A DNA stretch of 64,000 nucleotides from assembly GCA_028820325.1 (NCBI GenBank), contig JAPPJO010000031.1, forward strand, positions 62,001-126,000, read 5' to 3'. Made by a program: the position numbers and the translations under genes. This DNA is from Gammaproteobacteria bacterium. Its GTDB lineage: Bacteria > Gemmatimonadota > Gemmatimonadetes > Longimicrobiales > Gaopeijiaceae. Positions 29,942-38,778 of this stretch are shown piece after piece (position 1 is the first letter of the stretch; every line of letters starts with the position of its first letter). The notes below the pieces were generated by a model. It had not been told where the DNA came from. It saw only the letters and a program-made list of their open reading frames with translations, and made no database searches.

Positions 29942-32920
29942 ATGGGCTCTCGTATCGTCGTATTCCAACCCGCAAGCGCAGCCGTCGCGCTCCTTGCGCT
30001 CCTGCTGGCCACAGCGGTCGGGGCAGGTGCGCAGGGAACCGGCACCGTCACCGGAACGGTGGTCGACGGCCGCACCCTGCAACCGATGTCCGTCGTCCAG
30101 GTGGACATCCCGACCCTGGAGATCGGGGGGCTGACCCAGGCCAACGGTCAGTTCCTGCTCCTCAACGTTCCGGCCGGCACGCATCAGTTGCGGGCGACGC
30201 GGATCGGGTTCCGCACCGCCACCGTGCAGATCGACGTGACCGGCGGCCAGACCAGCCAGATCGAGATCAACCTCACGGCGGAAGCGCTCGCGCTCGATGA
30301 GGTGGTGGTGACAGGCACGGCGGGCGGCACCCGGCAGCGCGCGCTCGGCAACGCGATGGCCCGCGTGGAGGCCGCCGACGTGGCGGAAGTCGCCCCCATC
30401 AACACCATGCAGGACCTCCTGCAGGGACGTGAGGCCGGCGTGGGCTTCAAGCGAGTGTCGGGGAACGTCGGCACCGGGTCGCCCATCCGCATCCGCGGCT
30501 ACACCAGCCTGAACGTCGGCAACAACCCGCTCATCTACGTAGACGGCATCCGGGTCGACAACGAGACCCAGGCGGGGCCGAGCCTCCGCGACGGCCGCCA
30601 GGTGAGCAAGCTCGACGACATCAACCCCGAGGACATCGAGCGCATCGAGGTCATCAAGGGCCCTTCGGCCGCGACCCTTTACGGCACCGAGGCCTCCAAC
30701 GGCGTCATCAACATCATCACCAAGCGCGGCGTCGAGGGCGCGCCCCAGTTCGACCTGACCATCAAGCAGGGCGCCACCTGGCTCCCCAACGCACGCGACC
30801 AGGTCAACTTCGCCTACGGCAAGGACAGCGCCGGCAACATCATCTCCTTCAACATCTGGGACCAGGAAAGGGATGCCGGACGCCAGTTCTTCACCACGGG
30901 CCACTCCCAGGGCTATGCGCTCAGCATGAGGGGCGGCACCGAGCGGGTGCGCTATTACCTGGCCACCGACTGGGACGACCAGACCGGCATCGTCCACTAC
31001 AACTGGAACAAGGTGTTCAATACGCGCGCGAACGTCTCCGTGGTGCCGCACGAGTCGCTCCAGATCGACATGAGCACCGGCTACGTGAACGGCACCACCA
31101 GCTTCATGCAGCAGCGGACCTCGTGGGGCGTCTGGGAACAGGCGCAGTGGTCGACTCCCGAGGGCGTCGACACCCGGCTGCGCGGATTCCTGCGCGCGCG
31201 CCCCGAGTCCATTGAGGAAGTCGAGGCGACCCGCGACAACTCGCGCTTCATCGGCAGCCTCACGCTCAACCACACGCCGTTCGACTGGCTGACCCACAGG
31301 GCCGTGATCGGGCTGGACCAGGCCCATGAGGAGAACCGCAGGCTCTTCCCGCGCCATCCGACCGGAGCACAGCACGACTTCGGCGGCCTCTCGCTGGGGG
31401 ATGTCGTCGTCGAGCGCCCGTACACCCGCTACATCACCTTCGACTACGCCGCCACGGGAACGGTCAACCTGAGCGACTTGACCCTGCGGAGTTCCGTTGG
31501 CGCCCAGTACTACTCCAAGCAGCTCGAGACCGTGATCAGCACCGGGAAGACCTTCCCGGCTCCCGCCATCACCTCGCTCGCAGGCGCGGCCAGCACGACG
31601 TCCACCGAGGACTTCGTGCAGAACAAGACGATGGGCGCCTACGTGCAGCAGGAGATCGGCTATCAGGACCGCATCTTCGTCACCGGCGCCATCCGCGGCG
31701 ACGACAACTCCGCCTTCGGCGCCGACTTCGACGCGGCCATCTATCCGAAGCTCTCCGGCACCTGGGTCCTCAGTGAAGAGGACTTCTTCGATGTCGGCTG
31801 GGTGAACTCGCTGAGGCTGAGGACGGCGTGGGGCAAGGCCGGGCAGCAGCCCGACGTGTTCGCTGCCGTGCGGCTCTATGAGCCGGCGGTGGGCCCGGCC
31901 TCGCAGGCCGCGGTCACCCCCGACGAAGTGGGCAACCCGGAGTTGGGCCCCGAGGTCAGCACCGAGATCGAGACCGGGTTCGACGCCGGTCTGTTCGACG
32001 ACCGCCTCCTGGCCCAGGTGACCTACTACCAGCAGGACATCCGGGACGCGCTGGTCTCCCTGCCCGTGGCTCCCAGCCGCGGCTTCCCCGGCTCCCAGTC
32101 CGTGAATCTGGGGCACCTGAAGAACTGGGGCTGGGAGGTCAACCTCAACGGACGGGTCTTCGACAGCGATGCTTTCGCGGTGGACCTGGGCGCGAATCTT
32201 TCGCACAACCGGAACCGCGTGGAGGACGTCGGCGACCTGCCTCCGACCAACACGCTGCGCGAAGGCTTCCCCTTCCCGGCCATCTTCGACGAACTGGCGG
32301 TGAGCGCCGAGATCGATCCCTCAACCGGGCGGCTCATCAAGTCGTCGATCATGTGCGACAGCGGCACCGGAATCAACGGCTGGGAGCAGGGCGGGTCGCC
32401 GGCTCCGTGCAACAGCCGGATGGAAGTCTTCTACGGGCCTCTCCAGATGCCGTGGGAGATGGGCTACAACCTGACCTTCACCTTCTTCAACAACCTCAGG
32501 CTCCATGCCCTGGTCGAGCACCGCATCGGCGGCTACGCCACCTCGTCGGACGTTGCCGGCAAGCACATCCACTTCCAGACCTCGCTCGCGGCCAACGAGC
32601 GCACCAACCCGCTCTTCCTGGCGCGCGCGGACGAGAACTTCGGGAGCGGCATGGTCTACAACGGAGGCTTCGCCCGCCTCCGCGAGATCAGCGCCAACTA
32701 CCGGCTGCCCCAGTCGCTGGTGGAGCGCTCGGGAGCCTCGCGGGCGTCCGTGAGCCTCGGCGCGCGCAACCTCGCGATGCTCTGGGTATCCCAGCCGGAC
32801 ATCTGGGGTGAACCGATCCACGATCCGGAAGCGCGGCGCACGGCGGACACCAGCACCGGCTCCAACTCGAATGTCCCGCCCACCGCGTCGTTCAACCTGA
32901 CCATGCGGGTCACGTTCTGA
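29942..32920 (+). CDS. SusC/RagA-type TonB-dependent outer-membrane receptor (duplicate copy B)
   Basis: This has the same length (992 residues) and domain order as the copy at 26503: signal peptide ending AVGAGAQ, regulatory-like domain, TonB-box-like ALDEVVVTGTAGG, plug with IRGYTSLNVGNNPLIYVDGI, and barrel ending MRVTF. The signal peptide region is quite different from copy A, whereas from GTGTVTGTVVDG onward they are almost the same and the last third is identical. ATG 29942 has CGGAGGA upstream. It leads into a susD at 32941 (20-base gap), so this copy keeps the normal SusCD layout, although that susD carries a frameshift. Confidence 0.92.
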   Translation: MGSRIVVFQPASAAVALLALLLATAVGAGAQGTGTVTGTVVDGRTLQPMSVVQVDIPTLEIGGLTQANGQFLLLNVPAGTHQLRATRIGFRTATVQIDVTGGQTSQIEINLTAEALALDEVVVTGTAGGTRQRALGNAMARVEAADVAEVAPINTMQDLLQGREAGVGFKRVSGNVGTGSPIRIRGYTSLNVGNNPLIYVDGIRVDNETQAGPSLRDGRQVSKLDDINPEDIERIEVIKGPSAATLYGTEASNGVINIITKRGVEGAPQFDLTIKQGATWLPNARDQVNFAYGKDSAGNIISFNIWDQERDAGRQFFTTGHSQGYALSMRGGTERVRYYLATDWDDQTGIVHYNWNKVFNTRANVSVVPHESLQIDMSTGYVNGTTSFMQQRTSWGVWEQAQWSTPEGVDTRLRGFLRARPESIEEVEATRDNSRFIGSLTLNHTPFDWLTHRAVIGLDQAHEENRRLFPRHPTGAQHDFGGLSLGDVVVERPYTRYITFDYAATGTVNLSDLTLRSSVGAQYYSKQLETVISTGKTFPAPAITSLAGAASTTSTEDFVQNKTMGAYVQQEIGYQDRIFVTGAIRGDDNSAFGADFDAAIYPKLSGTWVLSEEDFFDVGWVNSLRLRTAWGKAGQQPDVFAAVRLYEPAVGPASQAAVTPDEVGNPELGPEVSTEIETGFDAGLFDDRLLAQVTYYQQDIRDALVSLPVAPSRGFPGSQSVNLGHLKNWGWEVNLNGRVFDSDAFAVDLGANLSHNRNRVEDVGDLPPTNTLREGFPFPAIFDELAVSAEIDPSTGRLIKSSIMCDSGTGINGWEQGGSPAPCNSRMEVFYGPLQMPWEMGYNLTFTFFNNLRLHALVEHRIGGYATSSDVAGKHIHFQTSLAANERTNPLFLARADENFGSGMVYNGGFARLREISANYRLPQSLVERSGASRASVSLGARNLAMLWVSQPDIWGEPIHDPEARRTADTSTGSNSNVPPTASFNLTMRVTF
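32019..32874 (+). repeat. Direct repeat, identical tract in susC copy B
   Basis: This is the second copy of the 856-base identical tract at 28580-29435. It ends at the single change G/C at 29436/32875. Confidence 0.85.
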
Positions 32921-32940
32921 TGTGCAAGGGAGAAAGAGCC

Positions 32941-34279
32941 ATGAAGACAATCAGAAATGGAAAGCGACCCGCCCGCGGACGATTCACGAAGATCGCCGCG
33001 CTCGTTCTGGCGGCGACGGCGGCCGGAGCATGCGACAGCCTGCTCGAGGTGGAGCTGCCGGGCAACCTGACCGAGGACGGGCTCCTCATTCCCGACATGG
33101 CCAATACCATGGTCGTGTCCGCGATCGCCGACTTCGAGTGCTCGTACTCGGACTTCTCGGTCTCCATCGGAGGCCTCGAGGACGCCTACTGGGAGTCGAC
33201 CGGCTGGTTCACGCGAGCCTGGTCCGAGTACCGCATCACCTCCACCAGCGGCAACTGCGGCCAGAGCAATACCAACGCAGCGTTCGCAACCTCCCTTCCA
33301 GAAGGCCCGCTTCCAGGCGGAGCAGGCGTACAACACCATCAGCGGGTTCGAGGAGGCCGTTCCGGACCAGGACAACCTGCTCGCGACCGCGGCACTCTAC
33401 GCCGGGCTCGTCTACACCGTGTTCGGCGAGCACTGGTGCGAGAACACCGTGGACGTAGGACCGCTCATGACCCCGTCCCAGCTGCTGGCCGGCGGCGAGG
33501 AGTGGCTCGGCACCGCCATCGGCCACATGGGCGGCGACTTCGACATCACCGCAGTGACCTCGAGCGCGCGCCAGCTGGCGCACCTTGCCCGGGCCCGCAA
33601 CCGCCTTTCGCAGGGCAACATGTCCGGAGCGGCGGCGGATGCGGCCCAGGTCACGGACCCGAACTTCATCGCCTGGGTCACCCGCGACAACTCGGTGCGC
33701 AAGCGGTGGAACCAGGTCTACCACATGCTCAACGAGAACAAGTACGGCACCATCACTCCTCCCGTGATGGTGGACGGAGTCGAGGTGGCGCCCGGCTTCC
33801 GCAACCTGACCATCGCCGCGGACGGGAGCCAGACGGTGGACGACGGCATGCCCGATCCCCGCGTCCCGGTGGTAAACACCGGTCAGGTGGGTCAGGACGG
33901 CGTCACCCCGCACTGGGTCCAGACCAAGTACCGTGACCAGGGGTACGATATTCCGCTCGGCGATTGGGCCGAGGCGCAGCTGATCCTGGCCGAGGTCGAG
34001 GTCATGTCCGGTGACGCGGCCTCCGCGCTGAGCCGTATCAATGCGTTGCGCGACCGGCACGGCCTGCCCCACGCTTCATCCGTGGACATGGGCGTCATCG
34101 TCGAGGAGCGGCGCCGCGAGATGTTCCTCGAAGGACGGCACCACGCCGACAAGCTGCGCTACGGGCTGTGGTTCCCGCGCGGCCAGAACTTCAACCACAA
34201 GGGAGTGGCCTACGGGCCGACGACGTGCCTTCCCATCGACGAAACCGAACTCGAGTTGAACCCCAACACGAGCGGCTGA
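32941..34279 (+). pseudogene. SusD/RagB-family lipoprotein gene with a +1 frameshift
   Basis: The 5' part from ATG 32941 encodes a signal peptide, lipobox AAGAC, and the SusD start CDSLLEVELPGNL. At about 33296-33299 the frame moves: reading one base fewer (ctt-cag instead of ctt-c-cag) restores AFATSLQKARFQAEQAYNTI, which aligns with QARFIADDAINRI of the intact susD at 3978. The 3' part then runs in the other frame to 34279, with DGMPDPRVPVVNTGQVGQD and the SusD ending EERRREMFLEGRHHADKLRYG. Apart from this one extra C the gene looks normal, so it is either a very fresh pseudogene or a sequencing error. If the error is corrected, the product is ~446 residues. Confidence 0.85.
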
Positions 34280-34353
34280 CACCGGCTCGCAGGGCCCGGC
34301 ACCCGTCCGGGGGGATCCCGCAAGGGCTCTCCCCGGACGGGGGCGGGAGAGGT

Positions 34354-34764
34354 ATGTCCCTGTGGGCGTGGACCCTGGCGCTTTCAGGCCTCCTCTGCCT
34401 CGGCGCTTGCGCCGGCGGTTCGGGTGCCGGGGGAGACGGCCCCCCACCCGTCCGCGGAACCGGCGACATCACCAGGGAGGAGCTGAACCTGGAGGTGTAC
34501 ACCAGCGCCCACCACGCCATCGAGCGGCTCCGCCGCAGCTGGCTGCGGCGCCGGGGCGCCCGCACCCCGAACAACCCGGACAACCGGCCTTTGGTCTACA
34601 TGGACGGGGTGCGCGTCGGGCGCATCGAGGAACTCTTCGGCATCAGCGCCGAATACATCGAGCGGATCTCGCTGCTCTCCCCCACCGATGCCACCACCCG
34701 GTTCGGCACCGGTCACGCCTCGGGGGCGATCGTGATCGTCACCCGCAGAGGTCCTCCGGAGTAG
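34354..34764 (+). CDS. Stand-alone TonB-plug-like lipoprotein (member 1)
   Basis: This is a 136-residue lipoprotein with signal and lipobox LGAC. The middle holds a segment shared with its two relatives here: GDITREEL, then a helix AIERLRRSWLRRRG. The C-terminal 60 residues read like the plug domain of the SusC proteins in this window: PLVYMDGVRVG, IERISLLSPTDATTRFGTGH, GAIVIVTRR (compare VYVDGVRI, IERIEVIKGPAAATLYGTEA, GVIQIITRK). No barrel follows. It lies 74 bases after the susD at 32941 and just before a sister gene, so it is probably in the susCD operon. ATG 34354 follows GGGCGGGAGAGG. The function is unknown; binding SusC or TonB as a plug mimic is my inference. Confidence 0.75.
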   Translation: MSLWAWTLALSGLLCLGACAGGSGAGGDGPPPVRGTGDITREELNLEVYTSAHHAIERLRRSWLRRRGARTPNNPDNRPLVYMDGVRVGRIEELFGISAEYIERISLLSPTDATTRFGTGHASGAIVIVTRRGPPE

Positions 34765-34767
34765 TCA

Positions 34768-35205
34768 ATGCCCGTCGATCGACGAAGCCCTGCGCCAGTC
34801 GCGGCTCGCTGGATCGGGACGCTGACGCTCGCGGCAACGCTTTGCCTGGCGGGCTGTTTAGCGGGAGGTCCCGAAGGAGCCACGCCGTCCACAGGGGGCG
34901 GCTTCGGCGACATCACGAGAGAGGAGCTGGACAGGGACGCCTTCGGCAACGCCTACACCGCCATCGAGCGGCTCAGGCGCACCTGGCTGCGGCGCCGGGG
35001 CGCCCAGACCGCATACAACCTGGACAATCGGCCCGCGGTCTACCTGAACGGGGTCCGTATGGAATTCCGGGAGTTGCGCAGCATCAGCGACGATCACATC
35101 GAGCGGATTTCGCTGCTCTCCCCCACCGACGCCACGACGCGCTTCGGCACCAATCACACGGCGGGGGCCATCATGATCACTACGCGGCGCGCACCTCCAG
35201 ACTAG
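34768..35205 (+). CDS. Stand-alone TonB-plug-like lipoprotein (member 2)
   Basis: This is a 145-residue lipoprotein (lipobox LAGC) and close sister of the gene four bases upstream. It shares GDITREEL, AIERLRRTWLRRRGAQT, PAVYLNGVRM, IERISLLSPTDATTRFGTNH and GAIMITTRR. The conserved middle and end suggest a recent tandem duplication with a diverged signal region. The plug-like part keeps the YxxGVR and FGTxHxxGAI pattern of receptor plugs. Its stop codon overlaps the stop of the convergent PepSY gene. Confidence 0.75.
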   Translation: MPVDRRSPAPVAARWIGTLTLAATLCLAGCLAGGPEGATPSTGGGFGDITREELDRDAFGNAYTAIERLRRTWLRRRGAQTAYNLDNRPAVYLNGVRMEFRELRSISDDHIERISLLSPTDATTRFGTNHTAGAIMITTRRAPPD

Positions 35206-36344
35206 TTCGTCCGCCGGGAGCTGACGAAGCGTCGCAGCCGGCGTACCGCCAGCGAAAGGCCGGTCCACACCATCACCGCGGCCGCCAACGAGTAGAGTCC
35301 TGCCAACAGCTGGCCCCCCAGCCCCCAGTACTCCCCCGTATGCGCGTATCGAAGGAACTGCTGCGCGCGCCGTGCGGGCGAATCGTCGGCGAAGGACTCC
35401 CATGCGCGCGCCGTGCCGGAGGCGGCGTCCACGGTGAGAAAGCCGGTCCTGTGAGGCTGGCCCGCGCGGCCCGCCTGCACCTCGACGCGGACCTCGCTGT
35501 CCGCCGGGCGCGGCATGTTCAGAATCATGGTCCGCCACTCCGGCGCCCATCCCTCGGCCGTTGCGAGCACGGCCCTCAGGTCCGGCTCCGCCACGCGAGC
35601 CGAGTCCTCCGGAATCGCCGCCTCGTCGAACCCCATCCCTCCGGACGCTGATGCGACCGCCCATGACCCGGCGGACATAGCGTTTCCCACCATCGGGTAG
35701 ACCCGATCTCCCGCAGCCGGATACGATGTGGCGACCCCGGTTGCGGCGATCGCGGCCAGCGGCAGGACGGACCAGATCCCGACCACCTGGTGCCAGTTGA
35801 GGTCGCGCCCGGCGCCTCTCGCCCCGGGACGGAGGAGGATCGCGTTGGCGAGCGACCGCCGCGTGACGGGCCGCGGGATCCACAGGATCGGTCCGGTAAG
35901 CAGCAGAAAGAGGAAGGCCACGTTGACCGCTCCCGTCACCGCCCGGGCACGACGCACCGAGCCTCCGGAGACGTTGAACCAGCGGTGCCAGTTGTGAACG
36001 CCTTCGAAGAACCGCTCGAGTCCGCCCGGTCCCGTTGCCAACACCTGCCCCGTGTAGGGATTGACGCGGGCGTACCGGTCCCGCCCCTCGTAGACGCGCA
36101 CCGGCGCGCGCGGATCCGAACGGTAACTCAGCGAAGTCGTCGTGAACCCGGCCGCCCCTGCGAGTTCCTCAGGAGGCAGCCGTTCCACAGTCTCGGGCGC
36201 GGCCACGAAGTACCGCCGCTCCGCAAGCCCCGTCGCCGTCTCCTGCAGCGACAGCACCACCCCCGTCGCTGCCAACATCAGGATAACCACCCCGGCGGCC
36301 GCGGCTACAGAAAGATGCAGCCAGAAGATGACTGCGCGGATCAT
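35202..36344 (-). CDS. PepSY-associated membrane protein (PiuB-like)
   Basis: This inner-membrane protein of the PepSY_TM family is commonly found beside siderophore or haem receptors. An N-terminal membrane helix (MIRAVIFWLHLSVAAAAGVV) precedes periplasmic PepSY-like loops. Conserved His-rich stretches occur near membrane segments (EGVHNWHRWF, LNWHQVVGIWS, RYAHTGEYWG). About four membrane helices lie in ~380 residues. Several family members are thought to reduce ferric iron, but the activity here is not shown. The start is ATG 36344, or GTG 36350. It follows the helix-hairpin-helix lipoprotein gene (gap 54) and probably shares its Fur-like control. Confidence 0.82.
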   Translation of the reverse strand: MIRAVIFWLHLSVAAAAGVVILMLAATGVVLSLQETATGLAERRYFVAAPETVERLPPEELAGAAGFTTTSLSYRSDPRAPVRVYEGRDRYARVNPYTGQVLATGPGGLERFFEGVHNWHRWFNVSGGSVRRARAVTGAVNVAFLFLLLTGPILWIPRPVTRRSLANAILLRPGARGAGRDLNWHQVVGIWSVLPLAAIAATGVATSYPAAGDRVYPMVGNAMSAGSWAVASASGGMGFDEAAIPEDSARVAEPDLRAVLATAEGWAPEWRTMILNMPRPADSEVRVEVQAGRAGQPHRTGFLTVDAASGTARAWESFADDSPARRAQQFLRYAHTGEYWGLGGQLLAGLYSLAAAVMVWTGLSLAVRRLRRFVSSRRTN

Positions 36345-36398
36345 CCGCACTTGACGCCGCCGGGTCGACGAAGCCGGCGCCCCGCCCGGCTGCGCCCC

Positions 36399-37109
36399 TT
36401 ATCCGCCCTGGTTCAGCGTCACGTAGCGCTCGAACCGCGCGACTTCGTTTTCGTCCACGTACTTTCCGATCTCGCGCCGGAACTGGTCCAGGTCGGTGTA
36501 CGGGCGGTACTCCTCGAACTCGTGGGCCATGCGCTCGCTCATCCCGGGAACCGCCATGATCTCTTCGCGGGGGGCCGTGTTCAGGTCGATAGGGACGTAC
36601 ACATACCGGGCGAGCCGCTCAACTTCGTTCTCGTCCACGTACTTCCCGATCTCCATGCGGAACTCGCCCATGTCCACGTATGGACGGTACTCTTCGAACT
36701 CGTGGGCCATCCGATCCCCAACACCCGGAATCAGCAGGATCTCGTCGTTGGTCACGTCGTTGAGGTTGATCGGCAGCCAGAGCGCGCGGTAGGCCCCTAC
36801 CGCCGCCTCCTCTCCGATCGCCCCCGCCAGCACCGCGTGCAGATCCGCCGCCCGCAGGTAGGGCCGTCCGCCGGCAACCGCCGCGGCGGCCTCCGCCGTG
36901 ATCCCCGGGACCGCGGTGAGCTCGTCTTCAGTGGCGAGGTTGGGGTTGGAGAGGGCGGCCATTGCATCGGCGGCGTTCATACCGCCCATGGCCTCGACGT
37001 CCACGGCGGCGGCGGGCTCGGACTCCGCCGCATCGCTATCCCCGGCACAGCCGGCCGACAGGAGCGGAATCACGGCAAGGACGAGCATTGCGGTGTTACT
37101 GCGGGACAT
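36399..37109 (-). CDS. Lipoprotein with three helix-hairpin-helix (ComEA-like) repeats
   Basis: A signal peptide with lipobox SAGC (residue ~21) is followed by an acidic linker and three HhH modules: NLATEDELTAVPGIT, NLNDVTNDEILLIPGVG and DLNTAPREEIMAVPGMS. The last two modules repeat MAHEFEEYRPY and EIGKYVDENEVxR almost exactly. HhH modules of this type bind DNA in ComEA; here the protein is an envelope lipoprotein placed with an iron-related PepSY protein, so DNA uptake is doubtful. Length is 236 residues. A Fur-like palindrome lies 73-87 bases upstream of its start. Confidence 0.8.
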   Translation of the reverse strand: MSRSNTAMLVLAVIPLLSAGCAGDSDAAESEPAAAVDVEAMGGMNAADAMAALSNPNLATEDELTAVPGITAEAAAAVAGGRPYLRAADLHAVLAGAIGEEAAVGAYRALWLPINLNDVTNDEILLIPGVGDRMAHEFEEYRPYVDMGEFRMEIGKYVDENEVERLARYVYVPIDLNTAPREEIMAVPGMSERMAHEFEEYRPYTDLDQFRREIGKYVDENEVARFERYVTLNQGG

Positions 37110-37181
37110 GTTCCTCCGTTTCCTGTAGTGAGTCTCGTTGCGTGTGGCGTCACAAGTGCGCCGAGCGCGAGCTGAATAAAA

Positions 37182-37196
37182 TGAGACTCATTCTCA
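37182..37196 (-). promoter_or_regulatory. Fur-box-like palindrome
   Basis: TGAGACTCATTCTCA agrees with the 7-1-7 Fur site TGATAATnATTATCA at 11 of 14 positions, and it lies in an AT-rich patch that contrasts with the surrounding GC. It is 73-87 bases upstream of the HhH lipoprotein start on the minus strand, a suitable place to control that gene and the PepSY gene by iron. Confidence 0.6.
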
Positions 37197-37348
37197 ACTT
37201 GCTCTGAAGATCCACAGGCAGAGGGGTAAGGTCAAGTGTCCGGCACGTCGAATTCGATCGACCGGCATCGGTCCCGCGTCAGGCTTTTCGATGCTCGCCG
37301 ATCGGGTCGGCCGCCAGGTCCGCTCGTCAGCCGACGCTTGTGTCAGGT

Positions 37349-37780
37349 CTATCCCCCGGGCCGTCGGGTGGTCACCACGATCGCGCCCCACATGTGGCCG
37401 GTCCCGTAGATCGTGGTCGCGTCCCGGGAGGAGAGGAAGCGGATCTGCTCGACGTCCTGCACGGGAATGCTGCGCAGATCGTCCAGCGCGAGCAGCTTCG
37501 CCTGGTCGACGTACACGGCCGGCTCCGGGTTGGGGTTCGAGATGGTGGGAGTGCGCCGGTAGAAGAGCCACGATGGCCGCAGCTGCTCGACCGCCTGGTA
37601 CGCGCTCTCGCTCAGAATCTGTTCCAGTTCGGGACGCGTGATGTCTCCCTGTGACGTGCTGCGCGCGGGTCCGGGGGCACCCACGACGCAGGCTGAGACG
37701 ACTGCCAGCGCGAGCGGCAGCACCATTTGCAGCCACCGCCATGCGCCGGTCGGGCGGTCCTTCACCCGTATGGATTCCAT
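37349..37780 (-). CDS. Stand-alone TonB-plug-like lipoprotein (member 3)
   Basis: This is a 143-residue lipoprotein (signal ending VVSAC), the third member of the family at 34354 and 34768. Shared features are GDITRPEL, the helix AVEQLRPSWLFYRR, AVYVDQAKL, VEQIRFLSSRDATTIYGTGH and GAIVVTTRR. TIYGTGH is very close to the plug motif TLYGTEA of SusC proteins. ATG 37780 has AAGGAGTGACC upstream, inside the end of the cyclophilin gene. It is the second gene of a minus-strand pair that points away from the susC at 38779. Confidence 0.75.
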   Translation of the reverse strand: MESIRVKDRPTGAWRWLQMVLPLALAVVSACVVGAPGPARSTSQGDITRPELEQILSESAYQAVEQLRPSWLFYRRTPTISNPNPEPAVYVDQAKLLALDDLRSIPVQDVEQIRFLSSRDATTIYGTGHMWGAIVVTTRRPGG

Positions 37781-37782
37781 GG

Positions 37783-38490
37783 TCACTCCTTCGAGCCGCG
37801 CTCCACCGTGGCCCTCAGGAGGCGGGTGAGCATCGGGAACTCGCGGTCGAGATAGTCGTTGCCACCCGCCACGATCGCGCTCTGGTCGCCGCGCCGCAGC
37901 CCGCCCCCCGAGCTCTCGCCGTACCCCGGGTAGATGCGGTCCACAACCTCCATCCCCTCCACCACCCGGCCGAAGGGCGGGAAGCCCTGCGCGTCCAGGC
38001 GGCTGTTGTCCACCAGGTTGATGTACACCTGTGTGGCGCGGGTGTGCGGCTCCGTGAAGGCGAACGCTATGGTGCCGCGCACGTTGCTGGCCAACACCGC
38101 GTCGTCGTCCCGGATGGTCTCGCCGATCCAGGCGGCCGTGACCTCGGGATCGCCCGCCAGTCCCCACTGCACGATGAAGTCCGGTACGGTGCGGTGGAAG
38201 CGCGCGTCGTCGTAGTAGCCGTGGCGCACCAGGTTGTAGAATCGGTCGGCCCCCACGGGCGCCCAGGCTCGCACCACCTCGATGGCGAAGTCACCCGCGC
38301 TGGTCTCGAAGCGAGCCAGGAAGGTGTCGGGAGCGGCCTCGCTCCACGCCGGGAGGGTGGGATCGAGCAGGATCTCGCGGGAGGAGAGGGCGGAGCGCTC
38401 GTCCCCGGGCGCGCAACCTGCCCCGACGAGCGCCGCCAGCGCCACCGCCCACCACCGCCGACCGCTCTCGCTTCCAACTGCTGGAGCCAC
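37783..38490 (-). CDS. Cyclophilin-type peptidyl-prolyl isomerase, lipoprotein
   Basis: The enzyme speeds cis-trans change at proline bonds, probably assisting folding of envelope proteins. A signal with lipobox VGAGC is followed by a cyclophilin domain: ARFETSAGDFAIEV, FYNLVRHGYYDDARFHRTVPDFIVQWG, FAFTEPHTRATQVYINLVDN and FGRVVEGMEVVDRI. Length is 235 residues from GTG 38490, chosen because GAGG lies six bases before it; GTG 38502 is also possible. Only two bases separate it from the plug-like lipoprotein gene, so the two are surely co-transcribed. Confidence 0.88.
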   Translation of the reverse strand: MAPAVGSESGRRWWAVALAALVGAGCAPGDERSALSSREILLDPTLPAWSEAAPDTFLARFETSAGDFAIEVVRAWAPVGADRFYNLVRHGYYDDARFHRTVPDFIVQWGLAGDPEVTAAWIGETIRDDDAVLASNVRGTIAFAFTEPHTRATQVYINLVDNSRLDAQGFPPFGRVVEGMEVVDRIYPGYGESSGGGLRRGDQSAIVAGGNDYLDREFPMLTRLLRATVERGSKE

Positions 38491-38778
38491 CGGCCACCTC
38501 ACGGATCGGCATGGACGGCGGGCCGGCCCTCCACCACCCCGCCTGTCTGAACCTGACGCCGCCGGGAGGGCGTGTCCAATCCGTAGAGCGGCCCCCCCGG
38601 TGCCCCGCGCCGGCCACCCGCCGACTGGCCGCCGCTTGACACGAGTCGTAGAATCACCGTGGAGGCGTTCTCGGACAGTTTGGACCCCCGCCAGGCAGCT
38701 CTTCCACGCGACCCGTTTCTCCGACGGGTCTACCTCCTGGCGGCTCACTCGGCAGTACGCGCCTCCAGAGGAGTACGC

